Source: CAZCEC01 sp964497615 (GTDB taxonomy: Bacteria > Chloroflexota > Anaerolineae > Anaerolineales > UBA6663). Taken from it: a DNA stretch of 64,000 nt. Under the pieces are notes generated by a model that was given only the letters and a program-made list of their open reading frames with translations, did no database searches and was not told where the DNA came from. Positions 40,116 through 50,119 of the stretch are shown one piece after another. The stretch spans positions 1 through 64,000 of the forward strand of contig CAZCEC010000003.1 in the NCBI GenBank assembly GCA_964497615.1. Direction: 5' to 3'. Positions within the stretch are counted from its first letter, which is position 1. Every line of letters begins with the position of its first letter. Position numbers and translations under genes: made by a program.

Positions 40116-41465
40116 ATGGACCTCAAGGCCGCCATCAGCCGCTACCACGAACTACTGGACGACGAAACCGGCCGCCAAAGCCAGGCGCAACTCAACGACC
40201 AACTGCACCGGCGCGAATTGTTTTTTGGCGAGCGGCCGTTGTGCACCGTGCTGCGCCCGCGTTTCCTGACGGCGGACCAGTACCAGCTTATCCGGAGCGC
40301 TATCCGGCGGATCATGCCGGCTTTTGCCAAGGTGCACGAGGCGGCGCTGGCCGACGCGGGTTATCGCGCCCAGTTCGGCCTGTCGGAGTGGGAGGAACAC
40401 CTGCTCCAGGTGGACCCGCGATTCGCGGCGCCAAGCCCGACGGCGCGCATGGATACGTTCCTGACCGGCGACCAGTTGTGGTTCACCGAGTACAACGCCG
40501 AGACCCCGGCCGCGCCCGCCTATAACGACGTGCTGTCGGAGGTATTTCTGGGGCTGCCCATCCTGCGGCGGTTCGAGCGGCGCTATGAGGTGCGGCCGCT
40601 GCCAGGGCGGCATCACGTGCTGCACGCCCTGCTGGACGCCTACTACCAGTGGGGCGGGCGGGAGCGGCCCCGCATCGCCATCCTGGATTGGCGCGAGGTG
40701 CCCACCTACAGCGAGTTTGTCCTATTTCAAGAGTATTTCCGTGCGCACGGTTACGATTGTCTTATTGCCGACCCGCGCGAGTTTGAGTATCGTGACGGGC
40801 ACCTGCTGGCGGACGGCATCACGCCGGTGCAGCTCATCTACAAGCGGGTCCTGATCAGCGAACTTGTCGAGCGCGAGGGCCTGGGACACCCGGTGGTGCG
40901 GGCGGTGAGCGACGGCGCGGTGTGCATGGTCAACCCGTTTCGCTGCAAGGTGCTGCACAAGAAAGCCAGCCTGGCGGTGCTGAGCGACGAGAAGAGCCGC
41001 CATCTGTTTTCGGCGGATGAGGTGCAGGCCATTGCGGCGCACATCCCCTGGACGCGGGTGGTGGCGGAGCGCAGGACTGAGTATGAGGGGCGCGAGGTGG
41101 ATTTGGTGCCCTTCCTGGCTGAGCACAAGGATGAGTTTGTGCTTAAGCCCAACGACGAGTATGGCGGCAAGGGCATTGTGCTGGGGTGGGAGGCGACGCC
41201 GGAAGCGTGGGCGGCGGCGCTGGAGACGGCGCTGGTTGAGCCGCACATTGTCCAGCGCAAGGTCGCCTTGCCCGAGGAGCCCTACCCGAGCCTGGTGGAG
41301 GGCCGCGTGCAGGTGGTTGACCGCATGCTCGACACCAATCCCTACATTTGGCACGGGGAATATGCCTCGAGCTGCCTGACGCGCCTCTCCACCGCCGCGC
41401 TGCTGAACGTCACGGCCGGCGGCGGCTCGACCGTGCCGACGCTGGTCATCGAGGACCGGGAGTGA
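40116..41465 (+). CDS. Circularly permuted ATP-grasp protein
   Basis: 449 residues from ATG 40116. The C-terminal part has the permuted ATP-grasp arrangement: FVLKPNDEYGGKGIVLGW, VEPHIVQRKVALPEEPYP, and ending SSCLTRLSTAALLNVTAGGGSTVPT (in parts), with the metal site probably in FTEYNAETPAAPAYND near residue 130. Such proteins are expected to make peptide or isopeptide bonds. Spacing to neighbours is 4 and 3 nt. Confidence 0.85.
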   Translation: MDLKAAISRYHELLDDETGRQSQAQLNDQLHRRELFFGERPLCTVLRPRFLTADQYQLIRSAIRRIMPAFAKVHEAALADAGYRAQFGLSEWEEHLLQVDPRFAAPSPTARMDTFLTGDQLWFTEYNAETPAAPAYNDVLSEVFLGLPILRRFERRYEVRPLPGRHHVLHALLDAYYQWGGRERPRIAILDWREVPTYSEFVLFQEYFRAHGYDCLIADPREFEYRDGHLLADGITPVQLIYKRVLISELVEREGLGHPVVRAVSDGAVCMVNPFRCKVLHKKASLAVLSDEKSRHLFSADEVQAIAAHIPWTRVVAERRTEYEGREVDLVPFLAEHKDEFVLKPNDEYGGKGIVLGWEATPEAWAAALETALVEPHIVQRKVALPEEPYPSLVEGRVQVVDRMLDTNPYIWHGEYASSCLTRLSTAALLNVTAGGGSTVPTLVIEDRE

Positions 41466-41468
41466 GCT

Positions 41469-42581
41469 ATGGGCCCAACACCGTCGTTCAACATCGGCAT
41501 CGAGGAGGAGTACCAGATCATCGATCCCAATACTCGCGAGCTGCGGTCCTATATCACTGAGCTGCTGGCGGCGGGCAAGATGGTCCTCAAGGAACAGGTC
41601 AAGGCCGAGCTGCACCAGTCCATCGTCGAGGTGGGCACAAGCGTGTGTAACACGCCGCAAGAGGCGCGGGATGAGATCGTGCGGCTGCGGCGCGCAGTGA
41701 TGGAACTAGCCGGCCGCAACGGACTCAAGATTGCCGCCGCCGGGTCGCACCCCTTCTCGCGCTGGATGGACCAGGAAATCACCCCGTTCGAGCGTTACAT
41801 GGGCGTGCGGCAGGATATGGCGATGCTGGCGCAGCAATTGCTGATCTTCGGCACGCACGTACACATCGGCATCGAAGATCCAGAATTTCTCATTGACGCG
41901 ATGAACGTGGTTCGCTATCTGGTGCCCCATGTGCTTTGCCTTTCCACCAGTTCGCCGTTCTGGATGGGCCAAGACACAGGACTGAAGTCGTACCGCAGCA
42001 TCATCTTCCGCAATTTTCCTCGCACGGGCATCCCGCCGCGGTTCGACTCATACGCCGACTTCAAGGGCTACGTGGACGTGCTCGTCAAGACAAATTCCAT
42101 TCCCGACGGCACCAAGGTCTGGTTCGATGTCCGGCCCAACCACAACTACCCCACGCTTGAGTTTCGGATCTGCGATGTGTGTACCCGCGTGGATGAGGCG
42201 GTGTGCGTGGCGGCTATCTTCCAGGCCCTCATCTACAAACTGTGGAAGCTGCGACGCGACAACCTCACCTTCCGCGTCTACCCCTCTGCATTGACCGAGG
42301 AAAACAAGTGGCGCGCCGTGCGCTACGGCCTGGACGGCAAGTTGATTGACTTTGGCAAGCAGGAAGAGAAGCCGGCCCGCGAGCTGATCCGCGAGATGAT
42401 TGAGTGGTTCCTAGGGGATGTGATGGACGAGCTGGGCAGCCGCAAGGAAATCGAGTACGCCTACCGTATCCTGGATGAAGGCTCGAGCGCCGACCGCCAA
42501 TTGGCCACCTTCCGGCGAACGGGCGACTTGAAACAGGTGGTGGACCAGTTGATCGAAGAGACCAAAGAAGGCGTCCTGTAG
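41469..42581 (+). CDS. Carboxylate-amine ligase, GCS2/YbdK type
   Basis: 370 residues. Glutamate-cysteine-ligase-2 fold: NIGIEEEYQIID at the start (metal-binding Glu residues), VEVGTSVCNTPQEAR, AAAGSHPFSRW, FGTHVHIGIEDP, SSPFWMGQDTGLKSYR and VWFDVRPNHNYPTLEFRICDV in parts. YbdK-type enzymes couple an amino acid amine to a carboxylate with ATP; the true substrates here are unknown. It is in the middle of the operon between two ATP-grasp genes. Confidence 0.92.
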   Translation: MGPTPSFNIGIEEEYQIIDPNTRELRSYITELLAAGKMVLKEQVKAELHQSIVEVGTSVCNTPQEARDEIVRLRRAVMELAGRNGLKIAAAGSHPFSRWMDQEITPFERYMGVRQDMAMLAQQLLIFGTHVHIGIEDPEFLIDAMNVVRYLVPHVLCLSTSSPFWMGQDTGLKSYRSIIFRNFPRTGIPPRFDSYADFKGYVDVLVKTNSIPDGTKVWFDVRPNHNYPTLEFRICDVCTRVDEAVCVAAIFQALIYKLWKLRRDNLTFRVYPSALTEENKWRAVRYGLDGKLIDFGKQEEKPARELIREMIEWFLGDVMDELGSRKEIEYAYRILDEGSSADRQLATFRRTGDLKQVVDQLIEETKEGVL

Positions 42582-42596
42582 ACTGGAGCCATGCTC

Positions 42597-43805
42597 ATGG
42601 AACAACCCCGTCCGCTCACACTCCTCTGTCTGGCCTCCTACTTCAAAGGGGGCGCCTTTCTCGAAGCCGCCAAGCGCCTGGGCTGCAAAGTGATCCTCGT
42701 GGCCAAGGAGTCCTTCGGCCAGGAGGATTGGCCGCGCGGCAGCATTGACGAAATGTTCCTGATGCCCGACCTGTCGAAGCGGCCAGACATCATCTACGCG
42801 GTGAGTTATTTGGCTCGCGGCAACGACATTGACCAGATCATTGCGCTGGATGACTACGATGTCGAAACGGCTGCTGCCCTGCGCGACCACATGCGTCTGC
42901 CGGGCATGGGCGAAAGCCTGGCCCGCCACTTCCGTGACAAACTGGCAATGCGCACACAAGCCCGCGCGGGCGGGGTGCGCGTTCCCGAATTCACCGGCGT
43001 TTTCAACTATGACCGCCTGCGCGACTTCATGGGCCGGGTGCCGCCGCCGTGGGTGCTCAAGCCGCGATCTGAAGCCAGCTCGATGGGCATCAAGAAGCTG
43101 CACAACTCGGAGGAGTTGTGGCGCTGGCTGGATACACTCGGCGATCAGCAGTCATTCTTTGTACTGGAGCAGTTTGTCCCCGGCGACGTATTTCACGTGG
43201 ACGGGCTGGTCAATGCGGGCGAGGTGCTCTTTCAGCAGGCGCACCAGTACGCGCGTCCCCCAATGAGCGTGTATCAGGATGGCGGCATATTCCTCACCCG
43301 CGCGCTTGACCGGCAATCGCCCGAGGCGCAAGCGCTCTTCACGCTCAACCGCCAGGTGCAACAGGCGCTGGGCATGAAGCGTGGCGCCACGCACACGGAG
43401 TACATCCGCGCCCACGGTGACGGCCAGTTGTACTTTCTCGAGACGGCAGCCCGTGTCGGCGGCGCGAATATCGCCGAGGCGGTGCAACTGGCCACCGGAG
43501 TTGACCTGTGGGGAGAGTGGGCGGCCATCGAGGCGGCTCACCTGCGCGGGCAGGCGTACCAACTGCCGCCGGTGCGCGAGGGCTATGCGGGCGTCATCAA
43601 TTGCCTGGCCCGACAGGAGTGGCCCGACCTGAGCGCCTATGCGGACCCCGAGATCGCCTGGCGGCTTAAGAAGAAGCACCACGCCGGCCTCATCGTGGCA
43701 TCGTCCGATTCCGGGCGCGTGGCCAGCCTGCTCGATGCCTACGCCGCGCGTTTTGCCGAGGACTTCCTGGCCGTCATGCCGCCGCTGGACAAGGCCCCGA
43801 CCTGA
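42597..43805 (+). CDS. ATP-grasp ligase (carbamoyl-phosphate-synthase/biotin-carboxylase-like)
   Basis: 402 residues. ATG 42597 is preferred since it has GGAG 8 nt upstream; ATG 42591 is only 2 nt away. A preATP-grasp Rossmann-like part (1-110) is followed by HFRDKLAMRTQARAGGVRVPEF, PWVLKPRSEASSMGIKKL, FVLEQFVPGDVFHVDGLV and YFLETAARVGGANIAEAV. This group includes amino-acid ligases such as BacD-like enzymes. Third ATP-grasp of the operon, directly before the ABC exporter genes. Confidence 0.9.
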   Translation: MEQPRPLTLLCLASYFKGGAFLEAAKRLGCKVILVAKESFGQEDWPRGSIDEMFLMPDLSKRPDIIYAVSYLARGNDIDQIIALDDYDVETAAALRDHMRLPGMGESLARHFRDKLAMRTQARAGGVRVPEFTGVFNYDRLRDFMGRVPPPWVLKPRSEASSMGIKKLHNSEELWRWLDTLGDQQSFFVLEQFVPGDVFHVDGLVNAGEVLFQQAHQYARPPMSVYQDGGIFLTRALDRQSPEAQALFTLNRQVQQALGMKRGATHTEYIRAHGDGQLYFLETAARVGGANIAEAVQLATGVDLWGEWAAIEAAHLRGQAYQLPPVREGYAGVINCLARQEWPDLSAYADPEIAWRLKKKHHAGLIVASSDSGRVASLLDAYAARFAEDFLAVMPPLDKAPT

Positions 43806-43817
43806 TGCCGGCGACCC

Positions 43818-45573
43818 ATGCCGTCCGATCTGACCACTTACCCCGGCTTACTGCGTCACTATCTGCGGCCGCTGTGGCGCCCGGCGCTGGGCTTGGCGGC
43901 GGCCTTGCTCGCCAGCCTGGCCCTGGAGCTGCTGAATCCCTACATCCTGCGCAGCTTTATTGACGCAGCCCTGACCGCCGGCCCCCTGACCCAATTAACT
44001 TGGCTGGCCGTCGTCTTTCTGATGGCGGCGCTGACACTGCAAGGCACGCGCGTGGCGGAGAACTACCTGGCCGCGCACATTGGCCTGGCAGCCACCAACC
44101 GCCTGCGCGCCGACCTGGCGCTGCACGTCCTTTCGCTGGACATGCCATTCCACAATGCACGCACACCCGGCGAGCTGATCGAGCGGGTGGACGGCGATGT
44201 GGNNNNNNNNNNTGGCGACGCTGGGCAACTTCTTCGCACGCTTCGTGGTGCAGTTGTTAGGCAATGGAATGCTGCTGGGTGGGGTGCTGGTGTTGTTGTT
44301 CAGTCTCGATTGGCGGGTAGGCCTCGCCCTGACCGTTTTCGTGGCGGTGTCGCTCCTGGCGGTGAACTACCTGCGTGGCGTTGCCGTGCCGTTCTTTGGC
44401 AAGGCTCGTCAATCCAGCGCGGCCCTGTTTGGCTACATCGAGGAACGGTTGGCCTTTACAGAGGATGCCCGATCCAACGGCGCTGTGCCTTACGTCCTAC
44501 GGGGCCTGGCGGTCCGTTCGCGCGACCGGCTGCGCCGTCACTTGACCGCGGAGTTGATCGGTTCCACCACTGGTTCATCCACCATCATATTGTTTGCGGC
44601 TGGCACGGCGGTTGGGCTGGGGCTGGGCGCATGGCTCTACGGCCAGGGCCGGTTTTCGCTAGGCACGGTCTATCTGATCTTCGCCTATTGCCAGCTCCTC
44701 AGCCGCCCCATCGAGCAGTTGTCGAGGCAGTTTCAGGACCTGCAACTGGCCGGGGCCGGGCTGGCCCGCATACGCGAATTGTGGGCCGAACGCAGCACGC
44801 TCCTTGCCGGCGGGGAAATGCTGCCGGCTGGGCCGCTCGCCGTGGAGTTTGATAATGTCGGCTTCACCTACGGTGCGGAAGTGCCGGCCGTGCGCGGCGT
44901 ATCGTTTCACCTTGCGCCGGGGCAGGTGCTGGGCCTGCTGGGCCGCACGGGCAGCGGCAAGACCACGCTCACCCGGCTGCTCTTCAGGCTCTACGATCCA
45001 ACCCAAGGCGAAATCCGATTGGGAGGCCGCCCACTGCCGGCGCTGAGGCTGGATGCGATCCGAACGGGCGTAGGAATTGTGACGCAAGACATCCAGCTCT
45101 TTCACGCGCCGGTACGCGACAACTTGACCCTGTTTGATCCGGGTATCCCAGATGCCATCATCCTGGACACCCTGCGGGACCTCGGGCTGTGGGCATGGTA
45201 CGAGGCTCTGCCGGATGGCCTCGATACACGCCTCGCCGGCAGCGGCGGTCTCTCGGCTGGACAGGCGCAGTTGCTGGCCTTCGCGCGTGTCTTCCTGCGC
45301 AACCCGGCTGTGGTGGTGCTGGATGAGGCCTCCTCACGCCTGGACCCGGCCACGGAAATGCAGTTGGAGCGCGCCGTGGACCGGCTGTTGGCAGGGCGAA
45401 CAGTCATCCTGATTGCTCACCGGCTGGCCACCGTGGCCCGCGCGGATTCGATCGTCATCCTGGAAGCCGGGCGGGTGATCGAGGCCGGGCCACGGGCGGA
45501 ACTGGCGCGCGACCCAGCCTCGCGGCTGAGCGGTCTGCTGCGGGCCGGTTTGGAGGCGGAGATGGTGGCATGA
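43818..45573 (+). CDS. ABC exporter half-transporter A (interrupted by an assembly gap)
   Basis: About 580 residues. Six-helix transmembrane domain, then a nucleotide-binding domain with Walker A GRTGSGKTT, Q-loop VTQDIQLFH, Walker B VVVLDEASSRLD (catalytic Glu kept), H-loop IAHRLATV, but a degenerate signature LSAGQ. It overlaps the next gene by 4 nt, and the two probably form a heterodimer. Ten Ns at 44203-44212 break the frame; merging the identical TGG on both sides of the gap gives the in-frame GDVATLGNFFARF expected for this family, so it is one gene. Likely exports the product of the upstream ligases. Confidence 0.87.
44203..44212. other. Assembly gap (10 N) within ABC exporter gene A
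   Basis: Unresolved bases. Flanks end and begin with TGG (44200-44202 and 44213-44215); collapsing them restores the frame, so the gap is probably an overlap rather than missing sequence. Confidence 0.95.
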
Positions 45574-47393
45574 CGGCGACGCCGGTCGGCACCACGGTGC
45601 GCGGCTGGCCCGCCTGGCGCTACATCTGGCGGCTGGCGCGCTACCGTTTCGGCTTGTACCTCCTCAGCGGCCTGCTGGCCAGCATCATGTTCTATCTGTT
45701 TCCGTTGGTGCCGGGCCCCATTGTGCGCCGCTTCTTCGAAGCGCTGGAGGCTGCCGCGCCCGGCGCGTTCGCGCGCTGGGACCTGCTGTGGCTGCTGATT
45801 GCGCTGGCCGTAACGCGCGTCGTGTCGCTTCTGGCAGCAATGATGTCGGAATTGTCGCTCCACCTGGTGGTGAACGCCCTGCTGCACCGCAACTTGCTCG
45901 CTCGTATCCTCCAGCACCCCGGCGCGCAGGCGCTGCCCGCTTCACCGGGTGAAGCGATCAGCCGCTTCCGGGATGACGTCCATCACGTGGTGGGCTTTTT
46001 GAGCTGGACACTGGACCCGGTGGGGCAGGGTGTGGTGATCATCACGGCCATGGTGGTGCTGGCGCGCGTCAATGTGGTCATGACCCTGGCCGTGCTGCTG
46101 CCGCTGGTGCTCACCCTGGTGGTGGTCAACCTGGCTAACCGCCGCATTCGGCACTATAGGCGCGCCAGCCAGGAGGCCATTGGGGAGGTGACCGGCTTGC
46201 TGGGCGAGGTGTTTGGGGCGGTGCAGGCGGTCAAGGTCGCCAATGCCGAGCGCAGGGTGGTGGCCTACTTCGAACGCCTGAATGAGGCCCGGCGCAAAGC
46301 CAGCCTGAAGGATATCCTGTTCACTGAGTTCGTGGGCACGCTGGCGGCCAACAACGCGAACCTGGGGACTGGCGTGCTGCTGCTGGTGGGGGCCCAGGCG
46401 ATGCGGGCCGGCCAATTTAGTGTAGGCGACTTTTCATTATTCGTCTCCTATCTTGGCTGGCTGACCGTGGTGTCCACCATGTTCGGCAACTACCTCACGC
46501 GCTACCGGCATATGGCCGTCTCGCTGGACCGGCTGCTGCGGCTGCTACCCGGCGCGCCGCCCGAGGCCCTGGTGGGACATCAGCCGGTGCACCTGCGCGG
46601 GGCGCTGCCACCGGTGCCGCCGCTCACCAAGATGCCCGCCGACCGCCTGAATGTGCTTACGGCGGAGGGGCTGCGCTTTCAATACCCCGGCTCGGCGGCC
46701 GGCATTCACGGGATCGACTTGCGGATGGAGCGCGGTATGCTTACCGTGATCACGGGGCGGGTGGGCGCGGGGAAGACGACGCTGCTGCGCGTGCTGCTTG
46801 GGCTGCTGCCCAGGGACGGTGGGGAGATTCGCTGGAATGGGCATCTGGTCACGGACCCGGCGGAATTCTGTGTGCCGCCGCGGGCAGCGTACACTCCGCA
46901 GACGCCGCTGCTGGTGAGTGAGAATGTTCGGGACAACATCCTGCTGGGGTACTCAGCCGAACCGGCCACTCTGGCAGGCGCGCTCAGCGCGGCGGTGCTG
47001 GACGCCGACCTGGCCCAGCTCGAGGCGGGCCTGGACACCCTGGTAGGGCCGCGCGGTGTCAAGCTTTCGGGCGGGCAGGTGCAGCGCACGGCCGCCGCCC
47101 GCATGTTCGTGCGCGAACCGGAATTGCTCGTGCTTGACGACGTGTCCAGCGCGCTAGATGTGGAAACGGAACGCCTGCTGTGGGATAGAATGGACGAGCG
47201 CCGTGCGGCCCGGCCCGTCACGTGCCTCGTCGTCAGCCACCGCCGCGCTGTCTTGCAGCGTGCCGACCAAATCCTGGTGCTAGAGGACGGCTGCGTGGTA
47301 GCGCGGGGGCGCCTCGACGTACTGCTGCTCACTTCGCCTGAGATGCGCCAATTGTGGGCAGGCGACGATGGCGGGGAGCGCGTCCCCGCGTAG
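45570..47393 (+). CDS. ABC exporter half-transporter B
   Basis: 607 residues, six transmembrane helices plus nucleotide-binding domain. Walker A GRVGAGKTT, signature KLSGGQVQR (canonical), Walker B LLVLDDVSSALD, in which Asp replaces the catalytic Glu, and H-loop VVSHRRAVL. Partner A has the opposite pattern (normal Glu, degenerate signature). Together they give one active and one degenerate ATP site, the hallmark of heterodimeric exporters such as TM287/288 and BmrCD. Confidence 0.93.
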   Translation: MTATPVGTTVRGWPAWRYIWRLARYRFGLYLLSGLLASIMFYLFPLVPGPIVRRFFEALEAAAPGAFARWDLLWLLIALAVTRVVSLLAAMMSELSLHLVVNALLHRNLLARILQHPGAQALPASPGEAISRFRDDVHHVVGFLSWTLDPVGQGVVIITAMVVLARVNVVMTLAVLLPLVLTLVVVNLANRRIRHYRRASQEAIGEVTGLLGEVFGAVQAVKVANAERRVVAYFERLNEARRKASLKDILFTEFVGTLAANNANLGTGVLLLVGAQAMRAGQFSVGDFSLFVSYLGWLTVVSTMFGNYLTRYRHMAVSLDRLLRLLPGAPPEALVGHQPVHLRGALPPVPPLTKMPADRLNVLTAEGLRFQYPGSAAGIHGIDLRMERGMLTVITGRVGAGKTTLLRVLLGLLPRDGGEIRWNGHLVTDPAEFCVPPRAAYTPQTPLLVSENVRDNILLGYSAEPATLAGALSAAVLDADLAQLEAGLDTLVGPRGVKLSGGQVQRTAAARMFVREPELLVLDDVSSALDVETERLLWDRMDERRAARPVTCLVVSHRRAVLQRADQILVLEDGCVVARGRLDVLLLTSPEMRQLWAGDDGGERVPA

Positions 47394-47411
47394 CACACGG
47401 GAGCCAAGTTG

Positions 47412-47900
47412 ATGTCTGATGAACCCCGCGCCGACAGGCTGGTGCGCTACGCCAGCGGCTTTGACCTGCTGGCGGCTGCGCTGAAGTGCTACCCGCGCGA
47501 CATGTGGCACTACCGCCCCGCGCCGGGCCGCTGGACCATCCACGAGATCGTGATTCACATCACTGACAGCGAAGCGAACAGCTTTGCGCGGGTGCGCCGC
47601 CTGATCGCCGAGCCGGGCCAAAGCGTGATGGCCTATGATGAGGCGGCGTGGGCACGCGCCCAGGACTATCACTCCCGGAGCCCAGAGACGGCCCTGGAAC
47701 TGTTCAAGTGGTTGCGACGATCAAGCTTTGAACTTATCCGCGACCAGCCCGAATCCGTTTGGACCCATACCATTCACCACCCCGAGAACGGCGTGATGAC
47801 GATGGATGACTGGCTCGACGTTTACGCCCGCCACGTGCCCGACCACATCGCGCAGATGGCGGCCGTCTACCAGGACTGGCTCACGCATGGCCAACCCTGA
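47412..47900 (+). CDS. DinB-family protein
   Basis: 162 residues. The DinB four-helix fold is evident with the three-histidine pattern: WTIHEIVIHITDSE (His) and ARHVPDHIAQM (two His), and the typical GRWTIHE start of helix 2. Likely a metal-dependent thiol or hydrolytic enzyme of unknown substrate. Starts 18 nt after the ABC gene and overlaps the MBL gene by 14 nt. Confidence 0.85.
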   Translation: MSDEPRADRLVRYASGFDLLAAALKCYPRDMWHYRPAPGRWTIHEIVIHITDSEANSFARVRRLIAEPGQSVMAYDEAAWARAQDYHSRSPETALELFKWLRRSSFELIRDQPESVWTHTIHHPENGVMTMDDWLDVYARHVPDHIAQMAAVYQDWLTHGQP

Positions 47901-48795
47901 AATCGTCGCCCTCGACCTACACTTCCTGGGCGCACCCCACGCTATCGCGGCTTATCTGGTCCGCGGCCCGGCGGGGCCGGTGCTGGTCGAGACCGGGCCT
48001 GGCTCTACCCTGGCGACGCTTCAAACCGGACTGGCTGCGCACGGCATTGCCCCAGGCGATATTCGCGACGTGCTGGTCACTCACATCCACCTCGACCATG
48101 CGGGGGCAGCCGGCTGGTGGGCGCGGCAAGGCGCAACGGTGCACGTGCATCACCTGGGCGCCCCGCACCTGGCCGACCCGTCGCGGCTGCTCGCCAGCGC
48201 CCAACGCATTTACGGTGACCAGATGGACTACCTGTGGGGCCAGTTTCTGTCTGCGCCGGCTGAGAAGCTGCATGCCCTGGGAGACGGTGACGTGATCGAG
48301 GCAGGCGGCCTGCGGTTTTTGGCGCTCGATACCCCAGGCCATGCTCGGCATCACATGGTGTACCAGCTGAATGACGTGGCATTTGTGGGCGACCTGGCCG
48401 GTGTTCGCCGCCCCGAAAGTCCCCACATACGACTTCCGACCCCGCCGCCGGAATTCGACCTCGAAGCGTGGCTGAACAGCCTGGCCCGCATCCGTGCGTT
48501 GGGCTTATCGCGTCTTTATCTCACGCACTACGGCCCGGTGAGCGACGTGGACAGCCATTGGGATCGTGTGGCTGGCCTGTTGCCGCAATACGCTGAACAA
48601 GTGCGCGGCGCGATGGCGGCCGGCCTTGACCGTGACGCCATCGTGGACAGTGTTTCGACCTGGGAAACCTCCCGCCTTGAGGCTGACGGCGTTCGCGCCG
48701 AACACCGGCCGGTCTACGACAATCTTGGTCCAGGCGGGATGACGGTGGACGGCATTCTGCGCTACTGGCAGAAGAAGGCGACGCGCGCCCAATAG
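47887..48795 (+). CDS. MBL-fold metallohydrolase
   Basis: 302 residues from ATG 47887. Metallo-beta-lactamase motif THIHLDHAGA (HxHxDH), then DTPGHARHH, VGDLAGV and THYGP supply the remaining zinc or iron ligands. The C-terminal extension (about 215-300) is helical. Substrate unknown; many relatives hydrolyse lactones, thioesters or glutathione-type adducts. Confidence 0.88.
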   Translation: MANPEIVALDLHFLGAPHAIAAYLVRGPAGPVLVETGPGSTLATLQTGLAAHGIAPGDIRDVLVTHIHLDHAGAAGWWARQGATVHVHHLGAPHLADPSRLLASAQRIYGDQMDYLWGQFLSAPAEKLHALGDGDVIEAGGLRFLALDTPGHARHHMVYQLNDVAFVGDLAGVRRPESPHIRLPTPPPEFDLEAWLNSLARIRALGLSRLYLTHYGPVSDVDSHWDRVAGLLPQYAEQVRGAMAAGLDRDAIVDSVSTWETSRLEADGVRAEHRPVYDNLGPGGMTVDGILRYWQKKATRAQ

Positions 48796-48853
48796 TGCCG
48801 CTACGGAGACGGGGGCAACAGGGTTGCCTTGGAGCATGGCGAATTGCCGATCT

Positions 48854-50119
48854 ATGCCGATAAGGTTAAGTGACCGCGACCGGGCCACGCTGGCGGGCGA
48901 ATTGGGCGCGGCGCCGCGCCTGACCATGAAGATCATCGTCCGCATGGCGGAGGTCGTGGACGCGGCAGCGCTCATGGACATCACGGGCGCGCATATCGAC
49001 AGCACCATCTATATCGGCGAAGCCGGGCTGGAGTTTGCGGAGCGGCTGGCCAGCCTGGGGGCGCGGGTCAGCGTGCCGACGTCGCTGAACGTGAGCGGGC
49101 TGGACGAGCACGGCTGGCGCGAGTGGCCAGTGCCCGCTGACTGGGCGAGCAAGGCGCACCGCCAGATGTTGGCGTATCACAGCATGGGCACCATACCGAC
49201 CTGGACCTGCGCGCCCTATCAAACGGAACACAAACCCCGCTTTGGCCAGCAAATCGCCTGGGGTGAATCGAACGCCATCGTGTTCGCCAATTCGGTGATT
49301 GGCGCGCGCACCGAGCGCTACCCGGACCTGCTGGATGTGTGCTGCGCCATCACTGGCCGTGTGCCCGCCGTCGGACTGCACCTCACCGAGAACCGGGGCG
49401 GGCAGGTCCTGTTTCGGGTCACAGGCGTGCCTGCGGCTATCCAGTCGGACGATACCTTCTACCCCGTCCTGGGCCATCTGTTGGGCCAAGTCGCGCAGGA
49501 CCGCGTCCCCGTCGTTGCAGGGCTGGAAGCAGCGCCAACGGAGGACCAACTCAAGGCGCTCGGCGCGGCGGCGGCGTCTTCAGGCACGGTGGCGCTGTTT
49601 CATATCGTGGGCGTGACGCCTGAAGCGCCCACGCTGGCGGCGGCCTTCCAGGATCGTGCGCCCCAGCAAGTCGTCGTCGTGACGCTGGACAGCTTGCGCG
49701 CCGCCCGGGCTGAACTCACAACTGTCGAGGACGCTGAGATTGATCTCGTAGTGCTGGGCAGCCCGCACTTTTCGATCGCCGAGTTTCGCCAACTGGCGTC
49801 CTTGCTGGCAGGCCGCCAGCGTCATCCCCGCGTTCGTTTCCTGGTGACGACGAGCCGGGCGGTGGCGCATCTAGCAGAGCAGACGGGCATGCTGGCGGGT
49901 TTGCGCGCGTTTGGCGGTCAAGTCACCGTTGACACCTGCATCCTGGCCTCGCCCATGCTGCCGCCGGAGGTCAAGACCCTGATGACCAATTCGGCGAAGT
50001 ACGCCTACTACGCGCCGGGCCTGCTCAATGCCCAGATCACCTTTGGCAGCCTGGCGGATTGCGTGAGCTCCGCGGTCGCGGGGCGGATTGTGCGCGAGGC
50101 GGGTCCGTGGGAGACGTGA
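48854..50119 (+). CDS. Aconitase X large (catalytic) subunit
   Basis: 421 residues from ATG 48854 (MPIRLSDRDRATLAGELG); upstream in-frame ATGs at 48836 and 48824 are less like the family start. AcnX signatures: ALMDITGAHIDSTIYIGEAGLEF, VPTSLNVSGLDEHGW, CAPYQTEHKPRFGQQIAWGESNAIVFANSVIGARTERYPD in parts, and DTCILASPMLP near the end with cysteines for the Fe-S cluster. Known AcnX enzymes are cis-3-hydroxy-L-proline dehydratase in bacteria and mevalonate-5-phosphate dehydratase in archaea; the first is more likely here. Coupled to the small subunit by GTGA. Confidence 0.92.
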   Translation: MPIRLSDRDRATLAGELGAAPRLTMKIIVRMAEVVDAAALMDITGAHIDSTIYIGEAGLEFAERLASLGARVSVPTSLNVSGLDEHGWREWPVPADWASKAHRQMLAYHSMGTIPTWTCAPYQTEHKPRFGQQIAWGESNAIVFANSVIGARTERYPDLLDVCCAITGRVPAVGLHLTENRGGQVLFRVTGVPAAIQSDDTFYPVLGHLLGQVAQDRVPVVAGLEAAPTEDQLKALGAAAASSGTVALFHIVGVTPEAPTLAAAFQDRAPQQVVVVTLDSLRAARAELTTVEDAEIDLVVLGSPHFSIAEFRQLASLLAGRQRHPRVRFLVTTSRAVAHLAEQTGMLAGLRAFGGQVTVDTCILASPMLPPEVKTLMTNSAKYAYYAPGLLNAQITFGSLADCVSSAVAGRIVREAGPWET

